Assembly: GCA_963924555.1 (NCBI GenBank)
Contig: OZ004583.1
Location: 2,637,501 to 2,701,500 of the forward strand
Direction of reading: 5' to 3'
DNA length: 64,000 nucleotides
From: Crambe crambe
Lineage: Eukaryota; Porifera; Demospongiae; Poecilosclerida; Crambeidae
The position numbers and the translations under genes are program-made. This document shows positions 1 through 11,603 of this stretch, piece by piece; the first letter of the stretch is position 1, and every line of letters begins with the position of its first letter. Below the pieces are notes generated by a model that worked only from the letters and a program-made list of their open reading frames with translations, had not been told where the DNA came from and did no database searches.

Positions 1-1000
1 TTCAATAGTGTGTTTAATATACACACTTTTCTTTATACTCCCAAAACCATTCAATTATTTATTCACCTTGCAATGTCTATATTCACTGCTCCACTAGCTA
101 ATAGCTAATTATCAATTTATAATGAGCTCAATAACATGTTTAGTATACATGTACAGTGCAATTCATTCATCCATTATTACTAACTTACAACATGCACATT
201 TGGAACAATACCTTAAAATGTTTAGTACACATAATATATCATCTGAATGGCCCAGAAGTCGTCAATCCTCACTAGGTTATTATAAACTTGTATCACTGGT
301 CATATCCAGCTGCTTAAACAAATGGTGGTCACTGATCAACCATAACTGCTGGTCACCACTGGTCATTGCCGACTGCCATTTAACTGGTCACTGATCATTA
401 CTAGCTGCTCAACCATGTAAAAGATGGTAATTGGTCATTGCCAGCCTCAGTGGCAACATACGTAGCTAGTAACCTGGTAATCAGGATAAAGCAATGGGTG
501 GACCTGATCAGTGGGAAATGATAGTGTGCTCCCATAGTCTCTAGCTTAATGATTTATCTATGATTTATTTAACAAGTCTGTTCTCTAATACTAAACATGT
601 ATGATATTCAGCCTTATAATTACCTACTGTATATAAGCCCACAGAATGAACTCCATTATAACTATATCCTCTATTCAGGGACACCATCAGCAGTTATATG
701 GTTGAGCAGCAGCAGTTACATATATGGTTGAGAAGCTCCTGTGATGTTCAGCAGTTACATAGTTGAGCAGCTGGCAATGACCAATGACCAGCAGTTATAT
801 ACATGGTTGAGCAGCTTGCAATGACCAGTTGGTTGAGAAGCTGGCAATGACCTGTGATGTTCAGTAGTTACATGGTTGCAATGATCAGTTATCAGCAGTT
901 ACAAGGACCTGTGATAGTAGGTCAGCAGTTACATGGTTGAGCAGCTGGCAATGATTGACCAGCAGTTATAGCTATGTGGCACGATGTATAAATTATTTCA
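1..1000. repeat. AT-rich intergenic repeats with inverted copies of a short unit
   Basis: No gene is seen. A unit containing gttgagcagctggcaatgac recurs several times at about 690-970 in plus orientation, and its reverse complement recurs at about 320-430 (gctgctcaacc, ctggtcattgcc). Together they form an imperfect fold-back of tandem units. The first 160 bases (matching ttcactttattctcccaaaatcattcatcc) resemble sequence that recurs near 21790-22030, 22960-23070, 24800-24960 and 25480-25560 around the beta-helix gene fragments. Confidence 0.55.
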
Positions 1001-1286
1001 AGTGCAAAAGAAAAAAATGGAGAGGCTATGTAGGAATTTGGCCGTAGCTACATTCTGCATAGCTAATTATAACCCTATACATCACTTTGCTATCTCTAGT
1101 TCACAAGAATGGAGCATACTCCCCATCAATCAGAATTAAATCCCTACATACGTAATGCATGGTTTCTAAAACTGATCAGCATGCAGCTACCTTTCTCTTT
1201 AAGTATAGCTGCACTTTACTCTACAAGTGAACAAGTTTATTGACAATCACATTTTAAAACTGAAGGACAATATTATAAATAGATCT

Positions 1287-1345
1287 GAGAGTGCGGTAGC
1301 ACTCTAGCCCCGCAAGCCAGACCCTTCAGAAGGGGAAGGGTCTGG
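1287..1345. repeat. two adjacent small hairpins
   Basis: The first hairpin, gagagtgc-ggta-gcactct (1287-1305), is the same motif that opens the long repeats at 10836 and 23071. The second pairs ccagacccttc (1317-1327) with gaagggtctgg (1335-1345) around a short loop. They are likely the end of a decayed copy of the same mobile repeat; no function is claimed. Confidence 0.5.
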
Positions 1346-1529
1346 ACAAACTCAATACTCGAAGTTGTTCTGCACAGTCAGCAATTTTTCTTAGAGCACG
1401 CGCATGTATGTCATAATTATGATGCAGTGCCTAGCTTACAATTTTTAACATGCGGGTTTAGGCCCACATTAGTGAGAAACCTGCACATGCAATGGATATT
1501 CAAGTAATCCAGAGTGGTCTTAAACAAAA

Positions 1530-1672
1530 TTGCATGACAAGCAAGTGGAAGCAGTAAGCTCCTTCATCAAGGGTAATGATGTGTTTGTGTCCCTTCCAAC
1601 GGGATATGGAAAGTCTGCTATATATACTCTCTTGCCATATGTGTTTGATGCAGTTTATATAATTTTTAGTTG
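1530..1672 (+). pseudogene. RecQ-type DEAD-box helicase fragment
   Basis: One frame reads LHDKQVEAV, then FIKGNDVFVSLPTGYGKSA, before a stop at about 1671. This is the Q-motif/Walker A region typical of RecQ-like superfamily 2 helicases: K-Q-x-E-A, then V-F-V-S-L-P-T-G-Y-G-K-S with the P-loop lysine. Only about 45 codons remain. No DEAH box or later motif follows in the next 500 bases, so it is a broken piece, probably from a transposon-associated RecQ-like gene of the sort abundant in sponge and cnidarian genomes. The family assignment rests on motif recognition alone. Confidence 0.65.
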
Positions 1673-1679
1673 AGTTTAA

Positions 1680-2290
1680 GTAGCTGCATGGGTTTTTTTT
1701 AAAAGGTACATCCAGAAGTATAGCATCCTCTTAAGGACACATGTAACATCATGTAAATGTACATGATGTGACGTGACATGTTATAGAGCACACCCCGTGC
1801 AATTCTAAATTGTTAATTTTCTGCAAGTATTATGGTGAGCAAAGTGAGCCCCACACCAGGGAGTCTAATGAAAGGGCGTTATTATACCATTATTGGCAGA
1901 AGTTTGGTGGTTGAAGACTCAATCGCCAAAATTAATTCCACAATAGTAAAGTCTTTTTACGATACGATGTCCCCTACACAGTTTTCAACAGAGAATTCAG
2001 ACGCCATCGATTGATTGAGAGCAGCTGCTCACTCTTACATGTACATGCTCGAATTATGCACGCGTGTAAGCAAGCTTGCATATGTGCCAATGAGCATGTG
2101 CATTCCGCCAATATTAAATCTGCAAAGTTTTAATTTTTCCTGAATGAGATCAATCCGCCAAATTTAATTTCTGCCAATATTTCTGGCCATACGGTATTAT
2201 ATAGTAAGTAAGTTTTTCCGGTTCCGTCTTTTGTAGTACAGTGATATTAGAGCATGTGCACTCACCCCACAATGCTTTGCATTTCCCTAG
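1680..2290. other. intergenic, no gene recognised
   Basis: A 60-codon open frame at 1832-2014 has no recognisable domain. The phrase gtgagcaaagtgagccccacacc resembles the tcgc/gagc-rich ends of the element remains near 27370 and 54430, so this is probably decayed mobile DNA. Confidence 0.35.
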
Positions 2291-2725
2291 TAGACAAACA
2301 GACAAAAAAATGAGTTGCAGTGGCTCCATTGGGGATGGAGCATAGTTGATCATTGGGGATGGAGCATCATAATGTAAGTGCCAGGATGGCCACATATATT
2401 TTTCTTTTTCTCAAGTGATCACGATACATACATATAATATACATACGTAGCTATGTACATATAGATGAAAAAAGCATGGCTCTATTGTGTTATTGCGTAC
2501 ACGTACCACATAATGCATACATGTGCATACAGTGCTGAGGTTTAGCACTTCATGAGTAGCTATAATAATAACAAAAGGGGGGAAAATAGAATATGAAAAA
2601 GCATTGGAAAATGTAGCCAAACTGTTCAGGAAGCATTTTATGCAGAAGTATAAGTGCATGGGGTATTGTTGATAAGATGGGAGGTTATAAGCTTAACTAC
2701 AGCAGCAATTATTATGTGTAAATTG

Positions 2726-5700
2726 TTATACTAGATGTGTTAGTTCTTTTCCTCGAAATATGCTGTATTTATCGAGCTGTTCAACAAGACGATCAAAGGT
2801 CGTATTTGGTTTATTCCTTTGTTTCCATTCTTCATACAAGCTATCATCAGTTGTCTCAATTTCAAGAATTCTCTTCAAAGCCTCTCTCCCAATTTGTGAC
2901 TCTAATACAGAGAATATTTTGTGATCTATGTTCTCAAGTTGGGCTATTACCTCTTTACTCAAAGAAATGTAAGAATCAAAACCAAGAAGTTTATCCAAAG
3001 ACACTATTTCAGTATTGCTAACATGTAAAGATCTGAAATCAGGTTCTTCCCTCAAGCAATTAATTAGGTCTTGAAGAGATATTTTTGATCTTGCCCCTGA
3101 AGCAAAAGAGTCATAATCATATTCACGTGGCGGTGGATGGAAATAGTACTCAGCAATTCCATCTGAACAGCTGCACCTGTTCTGCACTTCACGTATTTCT
3201 TTAAGAATTTCACACCTGTGTTTTGATAATAATCTTTCTTTTCCAGAAGCACATCGAAAGAGTGCAACTACTTTTTTTTTATCTTCAATAACTTCAACTA
3301 ATACTTCAATACCAGAAAGAGTTTGCCAAAAAAGCCCGGTCTTCCACAATGATAGCCTTCTGCTGTACTTTGAATCAGATTTGGAAGCAAATTTGAAAGT
3401 CAAGCTGAGCAGAAGGGAGTGGAGAAACTGCAGCCCAAAACCATTGTCATTTTTTGATAGCCACCCACAGTTATAAGAGTAGCTTTGATCGATTTTATAT
3501 AAATCTTTATTTTTTTCTTTACTTAGGAGCCCAGGAAAGAAAAAATATGTACTACCTTCTTTAATGCCATCATCACCAGCAATTAGATGCAATATTTCTT
3601 TATCTTCAACAGACTTACAGAATTCCATGCTAGTAAGATAGTGTTGTATCAGGTCTACATCTAGTTCAATGTGGGAAAATATTTCAGAAAGTTTCTGAGA
3701 AGGAATAATACCAGTATTGTGAGTTTTTTGCAGATCACAGGGGGCATCCTCAAAATCATCAGGAGAAAAAATCGAAGCCACTTTATTGAACAAGATATTA
3801 CTCATATCTTTATCAATAATCCACCAATCAAGCTTATCGACAGGTTGCATTAGCAGCTTAATACGGTTTCGGACATGCAGTACCTTCAAATGTTCAATCA
3901 ACGCATTTGGTTCTTGAGGAATGAGCAGCTTTTGGTCATGACCCTCTTTCATACAAATTTTCCCATTTTGTAGTTCAAACTGACAGCACTGCTTCAATTT
4001 CTGAACTAAATCTCTCACTTGATGAGGCTTGCCTGAAAACCACTGTGGAAGATAATGAATAAGTTCATGGCAAGCTGAATTTAGGGGCATCGGTCCACTG
4101 ATATCACAGGAAATAAATCTATCTTCTAAATAGCTTAGTAATCTATTTAGAGGAGGAGTATCAGGTTTTCGACCATTCAAGAAAATTGGAATTTCATGCT
4201 TATTCAAAGGGGCTGCATCAAAGATCTTCACGTAGTCTATGAGTTCTTTTTCTCGTTTCTGTCTTAGAGTGTCACTTTCAAAGCAGTCTGCATGACTGCA
4301 TATGACGACTATATGGACAGAAGAGACATTAACTGGCACGTGTCTGCGCACAAAAGAAAACCAAGTGTCTATCTGCTGTTTATTAACATCGAAATGATCA
4401 GTACCTTTGACTAGCAAGAGGAATACGAAGGGTGGAGATGTGGGTGATGCTGCAGCTAGTGATATAAGATTCTCTAGCATTTTTGAATGCATGGTTTCAA
4501 ATTCGATCTGGCCAGCAAAGTCATAGAAAATGTAACTGTTATTATTTTTGAAATTTTTGAACTCAGACATCACTATGCCTGTGGTAGGCTTAGTGGTAGG
4601 ATTTTTAGTAGCTTTTCTATCATTTATAATCATCCGTTCTAAAGTTTCAATCAAAGTTGTTTTACCAACAGATGAATTCCCCACCATAATAATGCCAATG
4701 CTAGGATCATACTTCAGTGCATTGGGATCAAGCTTTTTCCGTAAGTCACTGACTAAGTTAAAGCTGTGATTGGCACCATGAGCTATCAGATAGTAACAAC
4801 CAGCATTTTCAGATTCCCTGTTAACAGTATAAAATTTTGCTGGAGTGTTACCTTTACTATCTTGTTGATTTAAAACTTGGCAACCTTCTTGATGCTCTAT
4901 AATTTTTACTACCATCCATTCCATATCTTCACGTTGACAAGCATTGTGCAGTGGTGTAGATAAAAATTCATTTGTTTGCTTGACATTGTTGGATTCGATA
5001 GCTTTATTCACAAACTCATCAAATGCTTCCATACACAGGATAGGGGATTTAGCAACATAATGAAGAATTGTATTTCCACTGGCATCCACACTAGTGATAA
5101 GTGATGGATGTAACTTAAAAATATGATTGATTAAATCAATAATTTCGTTGCATTCATTGATACTTCCATCATTCACTGCCAAGTTTTGCTGGAGTGAGGC
5201 CTTTTTCATCCTGTTAATTTGATTCAAAGAAGGAACTGAAAATCGACTTACACGCTCTAGTAAGCAGTGTATAACTGGTGTATCCACAATATCATGAAAT
5301 GCTGTCTCTTCTTTCTTACACTTAAGCAGCTGTTTCTTGGAACAAAATTTGCTAACCTCTTTAAGGAAGTCATATGCTCTTTTATCTATACAAATAAAAA
5401 GAGGGGATACATTAGATCTGTTATACCAACTGCCATTACTATAGTCAAGTTGCAATAAAATGATAGCATTGTCTAAACAATTGCCATCACATGCAATATG
5501 AAGAGCAGTGTTGCCTTCAATTAAACTTTTCACCGTATGGTCACACAATTTTTTATCAGTAAGGAACTTCAGTATTTTTGATCCATTTTCCTTTGCAGCA
5601 ACCATGTGTAATAGGTTAAGACCCTTTCTGTTAAAATAGTCATTGAGTTTGATATTACAGTTATCTTCCAACAGGCTAAGCAAAATATCATAATTCTCAT

Positions 5701-8700
5701 AACGGCAAGCAACATGGAGTGGTGTGTCTCCAGCCTCATTACGAATAGTCACAGAAGCATGGGATTTGCATATTGCTGCAATGTTCATTAAATCCATCTC
5801 ACAGCAAATGTGAAGTACTGTGTTACCCTTTTTATTTTTAGTGTCTGGATCACACTCTGGAATTTCAAGCAACTCCTTAAATAATACTTCATTATCATTC
5901 TTGCAAGCATATTGCAATGGTGTCAATGCATGCACCATATCAATGAGGTTGATATCTTCACTCAAGTTATAGTTGTTGTCATCTCTGGCTAAATATTTCA
6001 GAAATTCAAGATCATCATTACAACAAACAATATGAAGAAGTGTTTGACCAAGATTGTTTCGTAATTTCTGTGGAAATTCAAACCGTCTGGACAGCATAAT
6101 AGCTAACATATCTTTCCTTTTTAATCTACAAGCAATGTTAGCTACAGTTTCTTTCATTACTGTATTGACCAATAGTAAGTCACAGCCATGGTCAACCAGT
6201 AATTCAATCATTTTCATATCCCCAGTGCGGCAAGCATTGAATACTGGTGTATCACCAAAATTGTCTTTACTATCAATGCTCTTACATTCAGGATGTGAAA
6301 GAATTCTTTCAGCAAAATCAAATAGTTTTACATCAGAAGTAGCAATATGCAATGGTGTTTCACCTTTACCAGTAACTGCATTGATATCAATGTCAGTTGG
6401 GCATTGATCCAGTAAGTATTCAAATATGTCCTTCCTTTTGTGTGAAATGGATAGATGAAATGGAGTTTCACCAACATTATTAACTGCATTAAGCTTGAGA
6501 CCACGTTCAATCAAGAGCTTTGTGATCTCAAGAGAACCCCACTCGCATGCTAAATGAAGACAAGTATTACCACCAGAATTTTTTTTATGAATCACATCAT
6601 CTTCTGGATAATCTTTAAGTTTTCTCAGAATGAGTTTAACCATTTTAATATCACAAGAAACACAAGCAGCATGAAGCAAAGTATCACCATGCTCATTTAT
6701 TAGATTGAAAGACTGATGCCGAGACACCAAATGATTAAAAAGATCATAGTTAGCACATCTTGTAGCATGAAACAGAACAGATTCATTGGGTATTGCTGCA
6801 CCCAATCTAATCTGGAAAGAAGAGCTTGAATGTTTTACTTGTAAAATGACATGCTCTAGAGATGTATCGACGCCATTGTGAGAAACATCATGCAAGTAAT
6901 CAAGAACTTCATAATCTTTCAGCTTACAAGCTATTGCCAAGAGTGAAGGTATAAGAGGTGGAAGATTAATGTCAAAACATAACTTGACATCCGTGAAAAA
7001 AAGCCGCAAAATGTTTAAGTGGCCACTAGAACAAGCTGTATGTATAGGAGTGAGCCCTGCATTATTTTGCAGTACCAAATTAGTACTTGGTATTTTCTTC
7101 AAGTGATTTTTTACCAAAAATATAAAAGATAATGTATCATCATTGTACTGATTTAATTTCAAAGGAAAATACCAATCCCCTCCGAGACACGCATTTTGAA
7201 TTACGTATCTAACCAAAGGAACTGAGCCTGACCTACAAGCAGCATGGAGCAAAGTATCACCAGAATAATTCACAGATATAATAGACTGTGAATGAGAGGA
7301 TCCCTCACAAAAATATGCAACAACCTTCAATTGGTTGTTAGCACAAGCAGTATGCACAGGAGAATTTCCAAATGCATCCAGGACATTCCAACTACAATTG
7401 AATACTTCAACTAGAGTGCGGATTATGTCCAAATGCCCATCTTGACAAGCCAAGTGAAGCAAAGTCTCGCCCTTATTATTCTGAACTGTTTCTGGATCAT
7501 ACTTACACTCAGTCAAAAGTTTCATCAAGGATGGTCGATGACCTTTTCGAACTTCTTTAAGATACTTCATACATTGATCATCTAAACAAAAATAAACAAT
7601 GAGTTCATAGCCAGAGCAAGGGTTTATTTCAGGGAGGAGTGAGTGGGCTTCTGCCCCCCCCCCCCCCCCCCCCCGGCCGCTTTCCTAGGAATTGGCTAGC
7701 TTTCCTAATGAGATTACATACGATTCCACTGGTTTGTAGTTGCCTCTTCTTAATTTTTTGCACTCCCCCTCACCCCCAGAAAAAAATTCTGAATTAAATC
7801 CTGATAGTATTGCATGCATGGCTACACTTGGATTGGATTCTGCACTTTAGTTTCAAAGTATATGACATGTTTAAGTGTGAAGGCCGTATTTTATACTGCC
7901 ACCAGTCAACTAATTATTTTTCTACTATTAACTGATCAGAAGGTTCACTGAATTCCTATAAGAGTCATGACCACATATCTCTAAATAATGCACATCACTC
8001 TACTATAAAAGAATGTAGGGGGTCATTTATGTACTCACCTTCATTGAGCCTTAGATATTTAGTAGGTTCATCATCATCAGCTTGAAAAAATTCTAAGAAT
8101 CAAAAAGATTGATAAATATTATTACCCTGCATGCATACATACACAGCAAGGGGCAAAGTGATCAGGCTTGGTGTCCATGTATAGATATGTGTGAAAAAAT
8201 CTGAATGACACTTTAGCACATTATCAATCGTTGGTGGAGGAATAGTCACTCAATTTATAGACTAATTCAGTGGTATATTAAGTAGCTTAATTGAATGGCA
8301 CTTAAACATGCTTCGATGAAATTGTCCTAAACTTCTGTCATGTGTTTGAACTATTTCAAGACCAAGGCCACTACTTGTAGTCGTGAGTTATGGACAGCTA
8401 AAGTATGGAGAAGTCAATGCATCTAATATTTGATTCTACCTGGGACTGTCACAATTTCTTCTGAAGCGCACTGATAGGCCACACCCATTCATCACAACTA
8501 TACAGTCATGCATGACATCAACATATGTAATTCGCTCCATACCTACTTCACATGGGGTATGAAATCTCTGATTACTCTCGTTAGCTATATGATGGCATAC
8601 AGGGTCCCAATAAAATAAGAAAGTTGTGCCATGTGGACACAGGGCTCACTCACCTTCATCGAGCTTTACATGTTTAGCAGCTGATTCTTCTTTATCATCA

Positions 8701-10008
8701 GCTTGACAAAATTCTAAGAAAAAATAAGAACAATAATACTCATCATAATTCAGCGAGCAAGCTGATTCTTGGTCATGACTTAGTATTAGCCATTAGCTAC
8801 ATTGACTATACAGTGAAACCTCTGAATAATGGACAATCTGGGGCCACTGAAATTGTCCTTTACAGAGAGGTGACCTTTATTCAGAGGTCATTTAATACAC
8901 AAGGTACTATGGTGGGATACCAACAAGTGTCCTTTACAGAGAGGTGACCTTTATTCAGAGGTCATTCAATACACAAAGTACTATGGTGGGACAGCAACAA
9001 GTGTCCTTTACAGAGAGCTAGGTGTCCTTTATTTGGAGTGTCCATTATTCGGAGGTTCCACTGTACTGGTATAACTTAGATCCCATTAGTCAAGCAAGCA
9101 CCTATTATGCTTGTAATGGAATCAGGTTGAGTTAACTCTACTATATCAGGCAAAGAACTATAGTAGAACGTCGGTTATCTGGACACCTAGTCTGGTGAAC
9201 CATCCCCAGCCACTTCTGCAGCACTGGTCTACATCATAAGCATGCAGATAATACATCCAGTGCTGCGGAAGTGGTTCACCAGACTACCAGACACCTTTAT
9301 ATTCCAGGCTGCTGGATAAGTGAATTAATGAAGTATAAAATAAATGTTGTGGTTATGCTGTGTTGGTAATTTTTTTATAGATAGGAAGCCTAGCTGCTAC
9401 TGATTGTTGTTGTGCAGTTGCTAATTATTGTGCTTGTGCTAAGCACTTATACATTATCTATAAGAGGTATCCGAAATCTCCTGCTAGGCACTTAATTAGA
9501 AGCCTAAGTTGGTAGTTTCATCATTATGAAAAATACAGCTAGACATCAAAATACATATCTTAGTATAATTGTTATGCATACTTTTTTTGATAGCAGAAGC
9601 AACCCCTTTCTGCCCTATATCTTCCAGGGCCTTGGTCAGAGACTTCCAAGAGGGAGTACCACTATATCTGGTCACGTTATCTGTCTCAATGAGCCATGCA
9701 TGCACCATTTTATTAAGCAAATCTGGTTTCATCTTAGTGATATTAGGAAAAAGCAATCCTAGAGCTGTACCAAGTCCTATTAGATCATCATCGCCCAAGT
9801 TCTTCAGACTAGTGACGACTTCATGGTGATCTGCTACACTTAATCTGCTTGGATCTTGTGTGTGGATGGGTTCAAGGGGGGAGCACATTTTATGGTACCA
9901 TGCAAACCAAATAGTAAAATTTGACTGTCCTTTTACTGATTGTCAACTACAGTAGCTATGCCTCCCTCCACACACACACCCTTTACCTCCTTGGGTGGAT
10001 CCAGACAT
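2726..10008 (-). CDS. ANK-ROCO-Death protein gene 1 (Death-ANK-ROC-COR-Death)
   Basis: The spliced model has exons 10008-9987, 9854-9582, 8713-8654, 8092-8039 and 7581-2726, with GT/AG at each junction and all introns in phase 1. The total is 5265 nt, giving 1754 aa. Exon 1 encodes MSGSTQG. Exon 2 is an N-terminal Death domain, exons 3-4 are short acidic linkers, and exon 5 holds everything else. In full-length numbering there are about 22 ankyrin repeats (residues about 160-1080; many G-x-T-x-L-H-x-A-C). A ROC GTPase follows with P-loop GNSSVGKT (lysine about 1110), DFAGQ switch II and SHAD in the base-recognition place. Next comes a COR domain (TGIIPSQKLSEIF, YFFFPGLL). The C-terminal 80 residues look Death-like (EEW, TTFDRLVEQL). 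The order resembles DAPK1 without its kinase. It is probably a cytoplasmic GTPase scaffold. Using only the ATG at 7570 would give a 1614-aa protein lacking the Death domain. Confidence 0.8.
7583..8038 (-). other. last intron of ROCO gene 1
   Basis: It contains a run of about 21 C (around 7654-7674). The acceptor is a clear polypyrimidine tract followed by gtttag at 7582-7583, and the equivalent acceptor (catgtag) is conserved in block 2. Confidence 0.6.
8039..8713 (-). other. duplicated linker exons of ROCO gene 1
   Basis: Two related exons, 8713-8654 (60 nt) and 8092-8039 (54 nt), both start AATTTT.TCAAGCTGATGA and end GAAG before gtgag. They encode FCQADDKEESAAKHVKLDE and FFQADDDEPTKYLRLNE. 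Both are phase 1-1, so either can be skipped without a frameshift. The intron between them is about 560 bp. This looks like a tandem exon duplication. The basic tail (KHVKL; KRLKL in block 2) could be a weak nuclear-localisation-like patch, which is speculation. Confidence 0.7.
8811..9063. mobile_element. pogo/mariner-like MITE
   Basis: The element begins cagtgaaacctctgaataat and ends attcggaggttccactg, inverted relatives of each other, with TA on both sides. Inside is a repeated unit of roughly 95 bp (gtcctttacagagaggtgacc). It has no coding capacity. A relative lies at 40569-40887. TA targets and a CAGTGGAACCTCT end are typical of Tc1/mariner-pogo-type MITEs; family level is inference. It sits in an intron of ROCO gene 1. 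Confidence 0.7.
9188..9286. repeat. inverted repeat in ROCO gene 1 intron
   Basis: The left arm (9188 onward, tagtctggtgaacca and cttctgcagcactgg) pairs with the right arm 9257-9286, with about ten extra bases in the left arm. The spacer is about 30 bp. It is a small fold-back element. Confidence 0.6.
9582..9854 (-). CDS. N-terminal Death-domain exon of ROCO gene 1
   Basis: The 273-nt exon is entered at acacaag|AT and left at A|gtatgc, phase 1 at both ends. It encodes a helical domain with LGTALGLLFPNI, MVHAWL, TPSWKSLTKALEDIG and ASAI, the usual spacing of Death-domain helices 2-6 (LG..LGL, M...WL, P.W..L..AL...G). An upstream 22-nt exon (10008-9987) supplies the start codon; without it the exon has no convincing start. 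The same exon exists in block 2 at 36541-36272. Confidence 0.75.
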
Positions 10009-10128
10009 CTCGTACAAGACCTTGAATCTTTTTTTATATTTTTATATACGCACACAGAAGAAAATGATGAAAGTTATATAGACGGCTAGCTAGCTAGCTA
10101 GAGAGAGCAGAGAGACAATTAGTCTGGC

Positions 10129-10174
10129 GTAGCGGCGACCCTTACCAACCCATGGTGGTAAGGGTCGCCGCTAC
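10129..10174. repeat. perfect 19-bp GC-rich hairpin in divergent promoter region
   Basis: The arms are gtagcggcgacccttacca (10129-10147) and its exact complement (10156-10174), with an 8-nt loop. It lies between the ROCO gene 1 start and the decayed receptor exon. The matching place in block 2 lacks it, so it was inserted after the duplication. Arm composition is GC-rich against an AT-rich background. Confidence 0.75.
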
Positions 10175-10274
10175 ACCAAGGTGCGGTAGGGTTTGATCAA
10201 ACAGTTTAGCTTTATTGAGTGGCTGTCTACAGTTATGCTCGCACTATCCTGCAAGGTCTCACGAATGCATAGCT

Positions 10275-10430
10275 TCGATCAATCTGCAATTCAGTTATAT
10301 GTTGACTTCCACAGTGGATCCACTTTATGGAGTGAGACTGGAGACTCTGAGTACAGTGGACCTGGCCCTGGACTACATCAATAATGACAGCCAGGCTATA
10401 AACCTCATGCACTTATTAGCCAGGTAAAGA
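10275..10430 (+). pseudogene. decayed first exon of a GABA-B-like receptor
   Basis: The sequence matches exon 1 of the receptor at 36904: SINLQFSYMLTSTVDPLYGV, then VDLALDYINN, and a preserved splice donor (gccag|gtaaag) at about 10422. The signal-peptide part is shortened and out of frame with the domain part. Residues of the PAVDLALD region and the LLPGYNLTY end are deleted. No further receptor exon follows before the mobile repeat at 10836. It is a relic of a receptor gene truncated in block 1. Confidence 0.8.
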
Positions 10431-11603
10431 TATCTTCCTGACTAGCTCTAGCTATGCAAGATTTTTCTTGTGACTATGTACCTTGTTTAGCTATGATGTT
10501 TTATGACAAACTATATCCATTCAGTGTAGCCCTATAGACATTCCAATACTACTGAACCAACCACTGATTACATTACTGAGTGGCATGTGCATGTCAATGT
10601 AAAGATTTTGGATTGAATCATTATTAATAATCAATGCTAACCTCTCGGATAGGTTATTAATTTTATCAATGCAGTAATTCTAGCTATTAGGGGACTGGGC
10701 CTGAACTTCTACCTTTTTTAAATTGTTGAAGTTATTTGCCAAAATAAAAATCTTATGCACTGTGGATCCAAATAGAAACATCCTTTAGTGATTGTTCACT
10801 GCTCTGCAAACTACTGTATCCTGCATAGCTATAGCTATCAGAGAGTGCGGTAGCACTCTCTAAGTAGGGATGGCAGGTCAAAGTCCATAGGACAGTATAA
10901 ACTAAAAACTCTTCTTTCTCTTCTACCCTTACTCTACAGGTTCTCAGAAGGCTACAGTGAATTATTATATCTACAAAGAAGAGAGGAGAATGTTCAAAAG
11001 CCAAAAATTCATTCGCCAACATAAGAAAAAAACGAGTTCTAAAATTGACTTTTCGTTCTTTTTCTTTATAATAATAATAATAAGATCGACGTACCGACTT
11101 ACTGGCTATAGTCATCAAAATTCTGCTTTGGCCATCTGTTAGAGCGGCACCTAGAGGCTGATCTTTTGCTATTAGTTTTGACTAAGGCTCTACTTCACTA
11201 TTCGATAGCACTCGGAACACAGCTGCTAATCTTTCTACGCCATTTGGAAGGGGGCGGGGCTTATGGGCGGAGCCACGTAAGCTTAAGTTTAGCTATAGCC
11301 AAGGTCTTCATTCATTATCTGATGATGTTCCAGTCACTCCTTGCTGAATTACAGTACAGATGCTCATCCTATAGTAGCATTATAGCCAGTACTTGGCTGT
11401 AGTGTAGTCAGCTCACTTCACCATGCCGTGTACATGTCATTTACATTGCTGTTGCTGTAAAGTTTTATATCAACAAAACTTAAATAGCTAAACAAATTCT
11501 TCAACCAGAGACACTGTATGTACCTACAAAAGAGGTTTATGTAGAGCTGGCTTCGTATAGTACTGTACTGTAGCCTCCCTCATTCAACTTCAAGCACTAT
11601 TAA

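Larger units (their letters stand above)
2290..10790. repeat. segmental duplication, block 1
   Basis: This stretch is the direct paralogue of about 27960-37720. The match starts in the 3' flank of the ROCO gene (ggatggagcatagttga at about 2333 and 28000) and runs through the whole ROCO gene, its upstream exons and the first exon of the divergent receptor. It continues into the receptor's first intron (aacctctcggataggtt-like sequence at about 10640, compared with 37470). It ends near 10780, where a mobile repeat begins. Coding identity looks above 90 per cent by eye; introns are diverged and carry different insertions. Confidence 0.8.

Noticed and set aside
122..394. 90-codon frame
   Set aside because: No domain; it overlaps the fold-back repeat region.
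4548..4769. plus-strand frames opposite the ROCO genes (also 6054-6407, 30194-30412, 31697-32056)
   Set aside because: They are shadows of the long minus-strand exons, without signals of their own.
7571..7581. taking the ATG at 7570 as the true protein start
   Set aside because: A conserved splice acceptor directly upstream in both copies, and in-phase upstream exons, favour an internal Met.
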